DNA from: Aquabacterium sp. A7-Y
GTDB taxonomy: Bacteria; Pseudomonadota; Gammaproteobacteria; Burkholderiales; Burkholderiaceae_C
DNA: 64,000 nucleotides
Assembly: GCF_026153205.1 (NCBI RefSeq)
Contig: NZ_JAPFBW010000023.1
Span: 56,537-120,536 of the forward strand
Direction: 5' to 3'
This document shows, piece by piece, positions 16,790-26,884 of the stretch; within the stretch, counting starts at the first letter, position 1; each line of letters opens with the position of its first letter. Under the pieces are notes generated by a model. It was not told where the DNA came from. It ran no database searches and saw nothing but the letters and a program-made list of their open reading frames with translations. A program made the position numbers and the translations under genes.

Positions 16790-17848
16790 ATGAGCCTTGC
16801 TGCTGCCTCCTACCTCGGCCCGGTCGTCCCGGCCCGGCGCGGTCTCGCCCCCGGCGGCGCCGCCTGGGTCCTGCTCCTGCTGCTGGCCGGCGGAGTGGTG
16901 CCCTTCGTCGCGAACGACTACTGGTTCTCGGCCGTGCTGCTGCCCTTCCTGGTGTTCTCGCTCGCGGGGCTGGGTCTCAACCTCCTCACCGGCTATGCCG
17001 GGCAGCTGTCGGTCGGCTCCGCCGCCTTCATGGCGATCGGCGCCTTCGCCACCTACAACTTCGCGCTGCGCCTGCCCGGACTGCCGCTGCCGCTGTGTTT
17101 CGCGCTGGGCGGCGGCGTGGCCGCGCTGTTCGGCCTGCTGGTGGGGCTGCCCAGCCTGCGCATCAAGGGCTTTTATCTGATCGTGTCCTCGCTCGCGGCG
17201 CAGTTTTTCGTGCAGTGGGTGCTGGTCAGGTTCGGCTGGTTCTCCGACTACAACGCCTCGGGCGTGATCAGCGCGCCCCGGCTGGTCGTCGCCGGCCTCG
17301 ACTTCAGCACGCCGGCCGGACGCTACCTGTTCACGCTGTGCATCGTGGCCGTGCTGACGGTGCTGGCCCACAACCTGGTGCACAGCGCCACCGGCCGCCA
17401 CTGGATGGCAGTGCGCGACACCGACACCGCCGCCGCCGTGATCGGCATCCCGACGGCAGCTGCCAAGCTGCTGGCCTTCGGCATCAGCTCCTTCTACCTC
17501 GGCATCGCCGGGGCGCTGTGGGCCTTCGCCTACATCGGCACGGTGGAGCCGCACGGCTTCGACCTCACCCGCTCCTTCCAGGTGCTCTTCATCGTCATCA
17601 TCGGCGGGCTGGGCAGCATCGCGGGCAGCTTTCTCGGTGCCGCCTTCATCGTGCTCTTCCCGGTGCTGCTGTCGGTCGCCGCGTCGCGCTGGCTCGATGG
17701 GGTGATCGCCCCCGGCAACCTCGAGAACGCCCAGAAGATCGTGTTCGGCGCACTGATCATCGTTTTCCTCATCAAGGAACCGGAGGGCCTCGCGCGCCTG
17801 CTGCGGCGCCGCTGGCAGCGTTGTCGCGCCTGGCCGCTCCAAGCCTGA
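16790..17848 (+). CDS. Branched-chain-type ABC permease, LivM-like
   Basis: This encodes 352 residues and about ten membrane segments. NLLTGYAGQLSVGSAAFMAIGA is the classical LivM block, followed by SLRIKGFYLIVSSLAAQFFV, RDTDTAAAVIGI and the ATPase-contact loop IIGGLGSIAGSFLGAAFIV. A GGAGG-type ribosome site precedes the ATG. It is the second half of the permease dimer. A strong stem-loop and a T-run follow before the binding-protein gene (see 17870). Confidence 0.88.
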   Translation: MSLAAASYLGPVVPARRGLAPGGAAWVLLLLLAGGVVPFVANDYWFSAVLLPFLVFSLAGLGLNLLTGYAGQLSVGSAAFMAIGAFATYNFALRLPGLPLPLCFALGGGVAALFGLLVGLPSLRIKGFYLIVSSLAAQFFVQWVLVRFGWFSDYNASGVISAPRLVVAGLDFSTPAGRYLFTLCIVAVLTVLAHNLVHSATGRHWMAVRDTDTAAAVIGIPTAAAKLLAFGISSFYLGIAGALWAFAYIGTVEPHGFDLTRSFQVLFIVIIGGLGSIAGSFLGAAFIVLFPVLLSVAASRWLDGVIAPGNLENAQKIVFGALIIVFLIKEPEGLARLLRRRWQRCRAWPLQA

Positions 17849-17869
17849 CCCCCTGCCCACCGTCCGCGC

Positions 17870-17921
17870 CCGGCGCGCCGTGATCGGCGCGCCGGAAGGC
17901 GCCGCCTTGCCCGATTTTTTT
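17870..17921 (+). terminator. Intercistronic stem-loops with T7 tract before the binding-protein gene
   Basis: A perfect inverted repeat CCGGCGCGCC (17870-17879) / GGCGCGCCGG (17886-17895) is followed by a second one, AAGGCG (17896-17901) / CGCCTT (17903-17908), and then seven T (17915-17921). It looks like an intrinsic terminator inside an operon, 19 bp before the ATG of the binding protein. It may act as a partial terminator, a processing site or an mRNA stabiliser. Confidence 0.5.
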
Positions 17922-17939
17922 CGACACAGGAGAGAGAGC

Positions 17940-19292
17940 ATGACCCACAACTTCCAAGCACTCGCGCTGGCGCTCGTCGCCGCCGCCGTCCTCGCCACGC
18001 CGATGCAGGCTGCCCAGGCGCAGTCCGAACAGCAGTACTTTCCGCTGCAAAGCTACCGGGTCGGCCCTTACGCCGCCGGCGGCACCGGTTTCTTCGGCGG
18101 CTTCATCGATTACCTGCAGCTCGTCAACCTGCGTGACGGCGGCGTCAACGGGGTCAAGCTGAGCTGGAGCGAGTGCGAGACCGAGTACGTGGTCGAGAAA
18201 GGCGTCGAATGCTACGAGCGCCTGAAGAAAGGCCTCAACGGCGCCCCGGCGGCGGCCACCAACCCGCTGTCGGTCGGCATCGCCTATGCAACGCTGGAGC
18301 GCTCCACCGCGGACAAGCTGCCCCTGATCACCATCAACCACGGCCGCACCGACTCGACCGACGGCCGCGTCTTCCCCTACGCCTTCCCGCTGCAGCTGAA
18401 CCCCTACAGCGAGGTCTCGGCCATCGTCAACTACATCGGCCAGAAGAGCGGCGGGCTGGAGAAACTCAAGGGCAAGAAGATCGTCACGCTGTACCACGGC
18501 TCGCCCTACGGCAAGGAGACCATCCCGGTGCTGGACATCCTGGCGAAGAAGTACGGCTTCAAGATCCTGCACGTCGAGGTGCCCCACCCCGGCAACGAGC
18601 AGCAATCGCAGTGGCTCACGATCCGCCGCGAGAAGCCCGACTGGGTGATCCTGCGTGGCTGGGGCGTGATGAACCCGGTGGCGCTGAAAAACGCGCAGAA
18701 GGTCGGCTTCCCGGCGGACCACGTGATCGGCAACATCTGGAGCAACTCCGAGGACGACGCCGCGCCAGCGGGAGACGCCGCCAAGGGCTACCTCTCGATC
18801 ACCACGCACCCCTCTGGCACCGGGTTCCCGGTGCTCAAGGACCTCAAGAAGTACGTGGTCGATGCCGGCAAGGGCAACCTCGCCGACCCCAAGCGTTTCG
18901 GCAACGTCTACTACAACCTGGGTGTCGTCAACGGCATCCTCAACGTCGAGGCCTTGCGCGTCGCGCAGGCGAAGTTCGGCAAGCGCGCGCTGACCGGCGA
19001 AGAGGTGCGCTGGGGTTTCGAGAACCTCCGCATCGACGACACGCGCCTGAAGGAGCTGGGCGCCACCGGCCTGGTGCAGAAGCTCACGCTGAGCTGCGCC
19101 GACCACGAGGGCGGCGGCGCCGTGCGTTTCCAGCAATGGAACGGCCAGAAGTGGACCCTGGTGAGCGACTGGATCCAGGCCGACCGGGCCCTGCTGCGCC
19201 CCATCATCGAGGCGTCCGCGACCAAATACGCGCAGGAAAAGGGCCTGCCGGTGCGGGACTGCAGCAAGGACCCCGCAGTCGCGTCCCGCTGA
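17940..19292 (+). CDS. Branched-chain-type ABC substrate-binding protein
   Basis: This encodes 450 residues. A clear signal peptide (ALALALVAAAVLATPMQAAQAQ) is followed by a Peripla_BP_6 domain: GPYAAGGTGFFGGFIDYLQLVN, VNGVKLSWSECETEYVVEKGVECYE in part, INHGRTDSTDGRVFPYAFP, VTLYHGSPYGKETIP and the late ALTGEEVRWGFENL. The protein starts after an AGGAGAGAGAG ribosome site. Conserved Cys within SECETEYVVEKGVEC are probably a disulfide. It delivers substrate to the 15838/16790 permease. Substrate is unknown; the operon suggests a sulfone or sulfonate. Confidence 0.85.
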   Translation: MTHNFQALALALVAAAVLATPMQAAQAQSEQQYFPLQSYRVGPYAAGGTGFFGGFIDYLQLVNLRDGGVNGVKLSWSECETEYVVEKGVECYERLKKGLNGAPAAATNPLSVGIAYATLERSTADKLPLITINHGRTDSTDGRVFPYAFPLQLNPYSEVSAIVNYIGQKSGGLEKLKGKKIVTLYHGSPYGKETIPVLDILAKKYGFKILHVEVPHPGNEQQSQWLTIRREKPDWVILRGWGVMNPVALKNAQKVGFPADHVIGNIWSNSEDDAAPAGDAAKGYLSITTHPSGTGFPVLKDLKKYVVDAGKGNLADPKRFGNVYYNLGVVNGILNVEALRVAQAKFGKRALTGEEVRWGFENLRIDDTRLKELGATGLVQKLTLSCADHEGGGAVRFQQWNGQKWTLVSDWIQADRALLRPIIEASATKYAQEKGLPVRDCSKDPAVASR

Positions 19293-19302
19293 GGCTGCCG
19301 CG

Positions 19303-20160
19303 ATGAGCGCCGCTTCGAACCCGTCCGTTCCGGCCCTGCTCGCGCTGCGCGACGTGCACGTGCGGTACGAAGGTGTCATCGTCGCCTTGAGCGGCGTGAC
19401 GCTGGACGTGCCGGCCGGCGCCATCGTCGCGCTGCTCGGCGCCAATGGCGCCGGCAAGACCACCACCCTGAAGGCCGCTTCGCGCCTGCTCGGCGCCGAG
19501 CGCGGCGAGGTGGTCGCCGGCAGCATCCGCTTCGACGGCGAGGCGATCGACCGCCTGCCGCCGCACCGCCTGGTCGAGCGCGGCGTCGCGCAGGTGCTCG
19601 AAGGCCGGCGCTGTTTCGCCCACCTCTCGGTGGAGCAGAACCTGGTGCTCGGCAGTTTCGTGCGGCGCCCACGCCGCGGTGAGCTGGCGGCGGCGCTGGA
19701 GCGCATCTACGCGCGTTTCCCGCGCTTGAAGGAGCGCCGCCGCAGCCAGGCCGGCTACCTCTCCGGAGGCGAGCAGCAGATGGTGGCGATCGGGCGCGCC
19801 TTGATGGCCCAGCCGCGCCTGGTGCTGCTCGACGAGCCCTCGATGGGGCTGGCGCCCCGGGTCGTGCAGGAGATCTACGAGGGTGTTGGCGAGCTCAACC
19901 GGCGCGACGGCCTCAGCGTCCTGCTGGCCGAACAGAACGCGCTGATCGCGCTGCAGCATGCCCATCACGCCTATGTGCTGGAGGACGGCCGGGTTGCACT
20001 GCACGGGCCGGCTGAGGCCCTAAGCCAGCGCGACGACATCCAGCACTTCTACCTGGGCGGCCACGACAGCCAGCGCCGCCCCTTCATCGACGCCCATCGT
20101 GTGCGCGACTTCCGGCCCGCCGCCGGTGCCGCCCTCTTTCCACCCCGGAGTCCCCAATGA
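19303..20160 (+). CDS. Branched-chain-type ABC transporter ATPase, LivF-like
   Basis: This encodes 285 residues with Walker A GANGAGKTT, signature YLSGGEQQMVAIGRALM, Walker B VLLDEPSMGLAP and switch region VLLAEQNALIAL; HAYVLEDGRV and FYLGG are typical LivF endings. A ~25-residue extension follows (IDAHRVRDFRPAAG). The stop overlaps the next start as ATGA. It pairs with the LivG-like ATPase to power the importer. Confidence 0.88.
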   Translation: MSAASNPSVPALLALRDVHVRYEGVIVALSGVTLDVPAGAIVALLGANGAGKTTTLKAASRLLGAERGEVVAGSIRFDGEAIDRLPPHRLVERGVAQVLEGRRCFAHLSVEQNLVLGSFVRRPRRGELAAALERIYARFPRLKERRRSQAGYLSGGEQQMVAIGRALMAQPRLVLLDEPSMGLAPRVVQEIYEGVGELNRRDGLSVLLAEQNALIALQHAHHAYVLEDGRVALHGPAEALSQRDDIQHFYLGGHDSQRRPFIDAHRVRDFRPAAGAALFPPRSPQ

Positions 20161-21392
20161 GCACCCCCTCCCAGGCCCTGTCCACGGGCACCGACTACGA
20201 CACCCTGGCCGGGCGTTTCCGCCCCCTCTTCGAACGCATCGCCGCCGGCGCGCTGGAGCGTGAACGCACCCGCACGCTGCCCCATGAAGCGATCGGCTGG
20301 CTCAAAGAGGCCGGCTTCGGCGCCGTGCGTGTGCCGCGCGAGCACGGCGGCGCCGGGGCCTCGCTGCCGCAGTTGTTCCAGCTGCTGATCGAGCTGGCCG
20401 AGGCCGACTCCAACCTGCCGCAGGCACTGCGCGGGCACTTCGCCTTCGTCGAAGACCGGCTCAATGCCTCGCCCGGGCCGCAGCGCGAGGTCTGGTTCCG
20501 GCGTTTCGTGAACGGCGAGCTGGTGGGCAACGCCTGGACCGAGGTCGGCGCGGTCGCCCTCGGCGACGTCATCACGAAGGTCTCGCAGAAGAACGGCCAG
20601 TGGGTCGTCAACGGCCGCAAGTACTACAGCACCGGCAGCATCTTCGCCGACTGGGTCGATCTCTACGCACGTCGGGCCGACGACAACGCCGACGTCATCG
20701 CCGCCGTCAGCACCCGCCAGAAGGGGGTGACGCAGCTGGACGACTGGGACGGCTTCGGCCAGCGCACCACCGGCAGCGGCACCTCGGTCTACGAGGACGC
20801 GGTGGTCGAGCCCGAGAACATCTTTCCCTTCGCCTCGCGCTTCAAGTACCAGACCGCCTTCTACCAGCTCTTCCACCTGGCGACGCTTGCCGGCATCGGG
20901 CGCGCCGTCGAGCGCGACGCGGCGCACGAGGTGCGTCAGCGCCAGCGCATCTTCAGCACCGGCAACGCCAGGCATGTGAGCGAGGACGTGCAGGTGCAGC
21001 AGGTGGTGGGCAACATCTCGGCCTGGGTGTATGCCGCCGAAGCGACCGCCCTGCGCGCCACGCTGCCGGCGCAGCGCGCCTACGAGGCGCGCTTCCAGGA
21101 CGACGTCGAGGCCGAGCGCCAGGCCAATATCGCCGCGGAGATCGAGTCCGCGCAAGGCCAGGTGGTCATTTCCGAACTCATCCTGCGCGCCGCCACGGAG
21201 CTCTTCAATACCCTCGGCGCCTCCGCGGCGAGCAGCGCCAAGCAGCTGGACCGCCATTGGCGCAACGCCCGCACGGTGGCATCGCACAACCCGCTGATCT
21301 ACAAGGCGCGCATCGTCGGCGACTGGCGCATCAACGGCACCGAGCCGCCCTATGTCTGGCAGATCGGCGCCGGCCCGGGCCGCTCGCGCTGA
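20157..21392 (+). CDS. DszC/SfnB-like flavin monooxygenase (acyl-CoA dehydrogenase fold)
   Basis: This encodes 411 residues. Family marks are LPHEAIGWLKEAGFGAVRVP, HGGAGASLPQLFQLLIELAE, DSNLPQALRGHFAFVEDRL, GRKYYSTGSIFADWVDLYAR and SSAKQLDRHWRNARTVASHNP. These are the N- and C-terminal blocks of DszC-type sulfur monooxygenases, which take FMNH2 from a separate reductase. The general-base Glu of true acyl-CoA dehydrogenases is not evident at the expected place. It is translationally coupled to the LivF-like gene and 10 bp from the 21403 paralogue. Confidence 0.8.
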   Translation: MSTPSQALSTGTDYDTLAGRFRPLFERIAAGALERERTRTLPHEAIGWLKEAGFGAVRVPREHGGAGASLPQLFQLLIELAEADSNLPQALRGHFAFVEDRLNASPGPQREVWFRRFVNGELVGNAWTEVGAVALGDVITKVSQKNGQWVVNGRKYYSTGSIFADWVDLYARRADDNADVIAAVSTRQKGVTQLDDWDGFGQRTTGSGTSVYEDAVVEPENIFPFASRFKYQTAFYQLFHLATLAGIGRAVERDAAHEVRQRQRIFSTGNARHVSEDVQVQQVVGNISAWVYAAEATALRATLPAQRAYEARFQDDVEAERQANIAAEIESAQGQVVISELILRAATELFNTLGASAASSAKQLDRHWRNARTVASHNPLIYKARIVGDWRINGTEPPYVWQIGAGPGRSR

Positions 21393-21402
21393 CGGGCCCC
21401 CC

Positions 21403-22647
21403 ATGCAGAGCCCGCTGGTTTCCCTGGCGCAACTCGCGCCTGCGGCCTCGCCGCCGCCCAGGCATGCACCCGGCTTCGATGTCGACGAGGCCACCGAACG
21501 CCTGGCCGAGGCGCTCGGCGAGACGGCCGTCTCGCGCGACCGGGCCGGCGGCCACGCGGCCGCCGAGCGCCGTCTGATCCGCGCGAGCGGCCTGCTGCGC
21601 CTGAGCGTGCCGCATCGTTTCGGCGGCCTGGGTGCCGACTGGCCGACGGTGTTTCGCAGCGTGCGCCGCCTCGCCGAGGTGGACAGCGCGCTGGCCCACG
21701 TCTATGCCTTCCACCATCTGCAGCTTGCCACGGTGTTGCTTTACGGCAGCTCCCAGCAGCAGGCGCGGCTGCTGGAGGAGACCGTCACCCAGGAGCTCTT
21801 CTGGGGCAATGCCCTCAATCCGCTCGACACCCGGCTGGCGGCCGTCCCGGTCGAAGGCGGCTGGCGCCTGGACGGCGTGAAAAGCTATGCGTCGGGATCG
21901 GTCGGCTCGGACCGGCTGACCCTGTCAGCCCACGTCGATGCGGGTGACGCTCCCGGAGGGCCGGCGCTGCTGATCGGCATCGTGCCGACGCAGCACCCGG
22001 GCATCAGCGTGCAGCCCGACTGGGACAGCTTCGGCCAGCGGCAAACCGACAGCGGCAGCGTGCGTTTCGAGGCCGTTTTTCTGCCGCACGCCGACGTGCT
22101 GCTGCCTCCGGGGCGGCCCCAGACGCCACGTGCGACGCTGCGGTCGCAGCTGGCCCAGCTGGTCCTGACCCACCTCTACCTCGGCATTGCCCGGGGGGCC
22201 TTCGACACGGCACGCCATGTCATCCTCGCTGCGGCGCGCCCGTGGTTCGCCAGCGGCGCCGCGCGCGCGGGCGACGATCCCTATGTGCAGCACCGGGTCG
22301 GCGAACTGCGCCTGCTGGTCCGGCCGGCGGAGCTCGCCGCCGATGCGGCAGTGCTGGCGGTGCAGGCCGCGCTGGACCGGGGCGAGGTGCTGACGCCGGC
22401 CGAGCGCGGCGAAGCGGCCATCGCGGTCGCGGAAGCCAAGGTGCTGGCGCACCGGGCGGCCATCGAGGTCAGCTCGCAGATGTTCGAGCTGACCGGCGCC
22501 CGCTCCACCTCGGCCGCCCAGGGGCTGGATCGCTTCTGGCGCAACGCCCGGGTGCACACCCTGCACGACCCAGTGGACTACAAGCTGCGCGACATCGGGC
22601 GCTACGCGCTGGAGCAGCGGGCTCCCGATCCCTCGCCCTACGGGTGA
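21403..22647 (+). CDS. MsuC/SfnC-like flavin monooxygenase (acyl-CoA dehydrogenase fold)
   Basis: This encodes 414 residues, strongly similar to the 10477-11718 product: VDSALAHVYAFHHLQLATVL, FWGNALNPLDTRL, DWDSFGQRQTDSGSVRFE and TGARSTSAAQGLDRFWRNARVHTLHDP. It probably oxidises methanesulfinate to methanesulfonate (MsuC role) after SfnG, but this is inferred from family and operon. It is the last gene of the operon starting at 12179. The 399 bases that follow (22648-23046) hold no gene. Confidence 0.8.
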   Translation: MQSPLVSLAQLAPAASPPPRHAPGFDVDEATERLAEALGETAVSRDRAGGHAAAERRLIRASGLLRLSVPHRFGGLGADWPTVFRSVRRLAEVDSALAHVYAFHHLQLATVLLYGSSQQQARLLEETVTQELFWGNALNPLDTRLAAVPVEGGWRLDGVKSYASGSVGSDRLTLSAHVDAGDAPGGPALLIGIVPTQHPGISVQPDWDSFGQRQTDSGSVRFEAVFLPHADVLLPPGRPQTPRATLRSQLAQLVLTHLYLGIARGAFDTARHVILAAARPWFASGAARAGDDPYVQHRVGELRLLVRPAELAADAAVLAVQAALDRGEVLTPAERGEAAIAVAEAKVLAHRAAIEVSSQMFELTGARSTSAAQGLDRFWRNARVHTLHDPVDYKLRDIGRYALEQRAPDPSPYG

Positions 22648-23046
22648 GCCGCTCGGCTCGCGGCACTGCAGGCGCTCGCTCGGGCTCGACCTGGTGACGC
22701 TGCAGGGAGGGCGCGTGCCGGCGCCTCAGCTCGAGCGGCCCCGGTCCCGTTGATCAAAGACACTTTCTGTCACATTCACAGCAATTCAGTTGCATCTCGG
22801 ACGGTCAAGTCCCTCCTTTCAGGGCCGTTTAAGTGGGCAACGCACCGGTGAAAGACGCTCAGGCTCCCCCTGCCTGACAACACCCAGCGGGAAGAACGAG
22901 GCAACGTCCGCTCGGACGTCACACCGACCTGGTCGGTACCCCTCTTTCGCGCGCCCGCTCCCCCTGTCCAAACAAGTCTTTTCTGCCCCGCCTACAGCGC
23001 GGCTTGGACCTTGTTTGCTTGTTTAGTCATCACATACGAAACAAAA
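22648..23046 (+). other. Gene-free leader region before the glycosidase
   Basis: No coding frame is convincing here. The AT content rises from 22745 onward. Short dyads (GTCC...GGGC near 22808-22826 and CAGGC/GCCTG near 22860-22877) suggest a structured leader, but I cannot match it to a known riboswitch. The glycosidase gene starts at 23047. Confidence 0.3.
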
Positions 23047-25473
23047 ATGAACTCGAGCGTCTATCGTTGGGCCGTTTCCTTGAGCGTGGTTCTGCTGGCT
23101 GCATGCGGCGGTGGTTCCAGTTCGCAGCAAGACGACATGTCGTCGGACCCCGCCTCCGTGGAAGACACGGTGATGTCGACGGCTGAAGCCGCCGGCGACC
23201 TGCAAGCCCTTGAGACCGATGCGCCGGTCGTCGAAGAAACGGTGCCGCCCCAGGTGCAAACGACAGCGACGGAAGGCACGATGTCGGTGACGAGCACCGA
23301 CACCTCTGTCCTGAGCGATGGCTTCGAAGGCAGCTACACCCGCACCGCGCCGGGCTGGACCGTCAACGCCTGGGGTGGCGCGCAGTACGAAGTCGCCCGC
23401 GAAACCCGCGCCGGCTTTTTCCGCTCGGGCGCGTCTTCTCAGCGTTTCAAGGTCAGCCAACGCGCCACCGGCGCTGACGCACACCTGATCCGGCCCTATG
23501 CCTTCGGCAACGGCAAGACCTACCGCGTCACCGCCTACCTGCGCACCGACAACGCCGCCAGCGTCGAAGTGATGCTGCGCCGTGACATCGCGCCGTGGAA
23601 CATCGCCGGCACCAAGACGGTCGCACTGACCAGCACCTGGACCAAGGTCGAATTCGAAGGCAGCTTCCGCTGGAGCGAGCCGGGCTCGGTGCGCGTCATC
23701 TCCAAGACGCTGGGCGCCAACGTCTACGTTGACGACCTGACCGTCACCGAAGTGCCGTCGACCGGACTCACCTCGTCCAGCGCCATCGTGCTGCCGGCGC
23801 AGGGCGGCGCCTCGGTCACCGTGACCCCGGTGGCGACGTCCGACTTCGAAGGCAGCTACGCGCTGACCGCGCCGGGCTGGAAGGTGAACTACTGGGGCAC
23901 CCCGATCGCCACCTACGAGGTCTCGCGTGAAACCCGTGCCGGCTACGTCTACGCCGGTGCGTCCTCGCAGCGCTTCCGCATGCTCACGAAGGGCGGCGGT
24001 GACGCGCACCTGGTCTACCCCTACGCCTTCAAGAAGGGCCGCACCTACCGCACCAGCCTCTACGTGCGCTCGGATCAAGCCGCTTCGGTCGAACTGATGA
24101 TCCGCCGCGACGCCCACCCGTGGGACGCGGCCGGCTCCAAGACCGTCAGCGTCGACACCACCTGGCAGAAGATCGAGATCCAGGGCACCTACCTGGGTGA
24201 CGTGCTCGGTTCCGTGCGTGTCATCTCCAAGACCCCGGGTGCCAACTTCTGGGTCGACAACATGACCATCTCCGAAGTCGACTACAACGAGATGGCCCCG
24301 TACAGCACCACGACCACGGCGCCCGACACCCTGTTCGGCGTGCACGTGAACAAGCTGGGTGTGCACCACAACTGGCCGATGCTGGGTCAGGGCATCGTGC
24401 GCATGTGGAACACCGGCACCAACTGGCGTGACCTGGAGAAGGCCAACAACGTCTGGGACTGGACCACCGGCAACGGCTACCGCATGGAAATGTATGTGAA
24501 CTACATCATCCGCAACGGTGGCCAGATCCTCTACACCATGGGCCAAACCCCGCAGTGGGCCTCCAGCGACCCGACCTCCAACGGCATGTACGGTCCTGGC
24601 GCCAACATGCACCCGGCCGACATGAACGACTGGCGCGACTATGTGCGCACCATCGCGCGCCGCTACGCGGGCAAGATCAAGTACTACGAGCTGTGGAACG
24701 AGCCGGATTTCTGGGGCACCTACAAGGGCTCGATGGAAAAGATGGTCGAGATGGCCCGCATCGCGAACGAGGAGATCAAGGCCGCCGACCCGACCGCCAA
24801 GCTGTTGTCGCCGGGCGTGGGGGTGGACCAGGGCTACAGCTTCCTGGACCGCTTCCTGCAACTGGGCGGGGCTCAGTATGTCGACCACATCGGCTGGCAC
24901 TTCTACTACCACTCCGACCCGGAAGCGCTGGGTTCGCAGATCCAGAATGCCCGCGAGGTGATGCGCAACCATGGCGTCCAGGACAAACAACTCTGGAACA
25001 CCGAGGGCAGCTACATCTGCGATCGCACCAAACACGACTGCTCGACCTGGGATTCTTCCTACGTGCAGAAGCGCGGCGTGAACGCACGGGCCCTGATGAT
25101 GATGTGGGGCAAGGGCATCAGCAACTTCAACTACTACTTCTGGGAGCGCCAGACCGAAGCGACCGGCTCGCGCATGGTGGAAACCGACTGGAAGACGCCG
25201 ACCACGGCGGCCCTGGCCTACGCCGAGGCGATCAAGTGGATCAAGGGCGCCCGCCTGGTCGACGCCTACCAGATCGACAACAAGGTGTATGTCTTCCGTG
25301 TCAACCGCGGCACCGAAAACTACGTGATCGCCTGGTCCATCTCGCAAGGCACGGTGGTGGCGGTGCCGAGCGCCTGGGGCGTCACGAAGGTCCGCAACCT
25401 GGCGGGTGAAGAGTCCAGCATCTCCGGCAGCCTGGTGACCCTGGGTCAAGAACCTGTGATGCTGAAGCAGTAA
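23047..25473 (+). CDS. Secreted glycoside hydrolase lipoprotein with two CBM4/9-like modules
   Basis: This encodes 808 residues. The lipobox LLAAC directs outer-membrane anchoring. After an acidic Thr/Ser-rich linker come two copies of a ~150-residue beta-sandwich module (about residues 90-240 and 262-415), each reading DGFEGSYTRTAPGWTVN / SDFEGSYALTAPGWKVN, then RAGFFRSGASSQRFKV / RAGYVYAGASSQRFRM. The C-terminal domain is a clan-A barrel (GH39-like) with acid/base Glu552 in ELWNEPDFW and nucleophile Glu653 in LWNTEGSY. It probably cleaves an exopolysaccharide at the cell surface. The exact family and substrate are unknown. Confidence 0.8.
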   Translation: MNSSVYRWAVSLSVVLLAACGGGSSSQQDDMSSDPASVEDTVMSTAEAAGDLQALETDAPVVEETVPPQVQTTATEGTMSVTSTDTSVLSDGFEGSYTRTAPGWTVNAWGGAQYEVARETRAGFFRSGASSQRFKVSQRATGADAHLIRPYAFGNGKTYRVTAYLRTDNAASVEVMLRRDIAPWNIAGTKTVALTSTWTKVEFEGSFRWSEPGSVRVISKTLGANVYVDDLTVTEVPSTGLTSSSAIVLPAQGGASVTVTPVATSDFEGSYALTAPGWKVNYWGTPIATYEVSRETRAGYVYAGASSQRFRMLTKGGGDAHLVYPYAFKKGRTYRTSLYVRSDQAASVELMIRRDAHPWDAAGSKTVSVDTTWQKIEIQGTYLGDVLGSVRVISKTPGANFWVDNMTISEVDYNEMAPYSTTTTAPDTLFGVHVNKLGVHHNWPMLGQGIVRMWNTGTNWRDLEKANNVWDWTTGNGYRMEMYVNYIIRNGGQILYTMGQTPQWASSDPTSNGMYGPGANMHPADMNDWRDYVRTIARRYAGKIKYYELWNEPDFWGTYKGSMEKMVEMARIANEEIKAADPTAKLLSPGVGVDQGYSFLDRFLQLGGAQYVDHIGWHFYYHSDPEALGSQIQNAREVMRNHGVQDKQLWNTEGSYICDRTKHDCSTWDSSYVQKRGVNARALMMMWGKGISNFNYYFWERQTEATGSRMVETDWKTPTTAALAYAEAIKWIKGARLVDAYQIDNKVYVFRVNRGTENYVIAWSISQGTVVAVPSAWGVTKVRNLAGEESSISGSLVTLGQEPVMLKQ

Positions 25474-25516
25474 ACCACCCGGTGGCTGCCACCCGGCAGC
25501 CCCAGGGCGAGGTCTG

Positions 25517-25559
25517 AAGGGCCTGCATGACCGGCGTCGTGCAGGCCCTTTTCCTTTTG
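25517..25559 (+). terminator. Rho-independent terminator after the glycosidase
   Basis: AAGGGCCTGCA (25517-25527) pairs with TGCAGGCCCTT (25540-25550) across a 12-base loop and runs into TTTTCCTTTT. This is the clearest intrinsic terminator in the window. Confidence 0.85.
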
Positions 25560-25656
25560 AGCAGCGCGGGGCGGCCCTGCCCGCCCGGCCCTGCGGATGC
25601 GCCCGGCGCATAAACAAAGACGAAATCATGCGTTGGCCGTCGGGGAGCGCGACTCT

Positions 25657-26868
<1,212 letters not shown>

Positions 26869-26884
26869 AGGCCCGCGGGCGGCT

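Noticed and set aside
22741..23046. A possible c-di-GMP or glycine riboswitch before the glycosidase
   Set aside because: Short dyads and CTCAGGCT-like strings are present, but none of the conserved core sequences of either class could be aligned.
25597..25656. An upstream ATG for the intact sigma-54 activator
   Set aside because: It adds 20 residues without family similarity and lacks a ribosome site; GGGGAG lies in front of the ATG at 25657.
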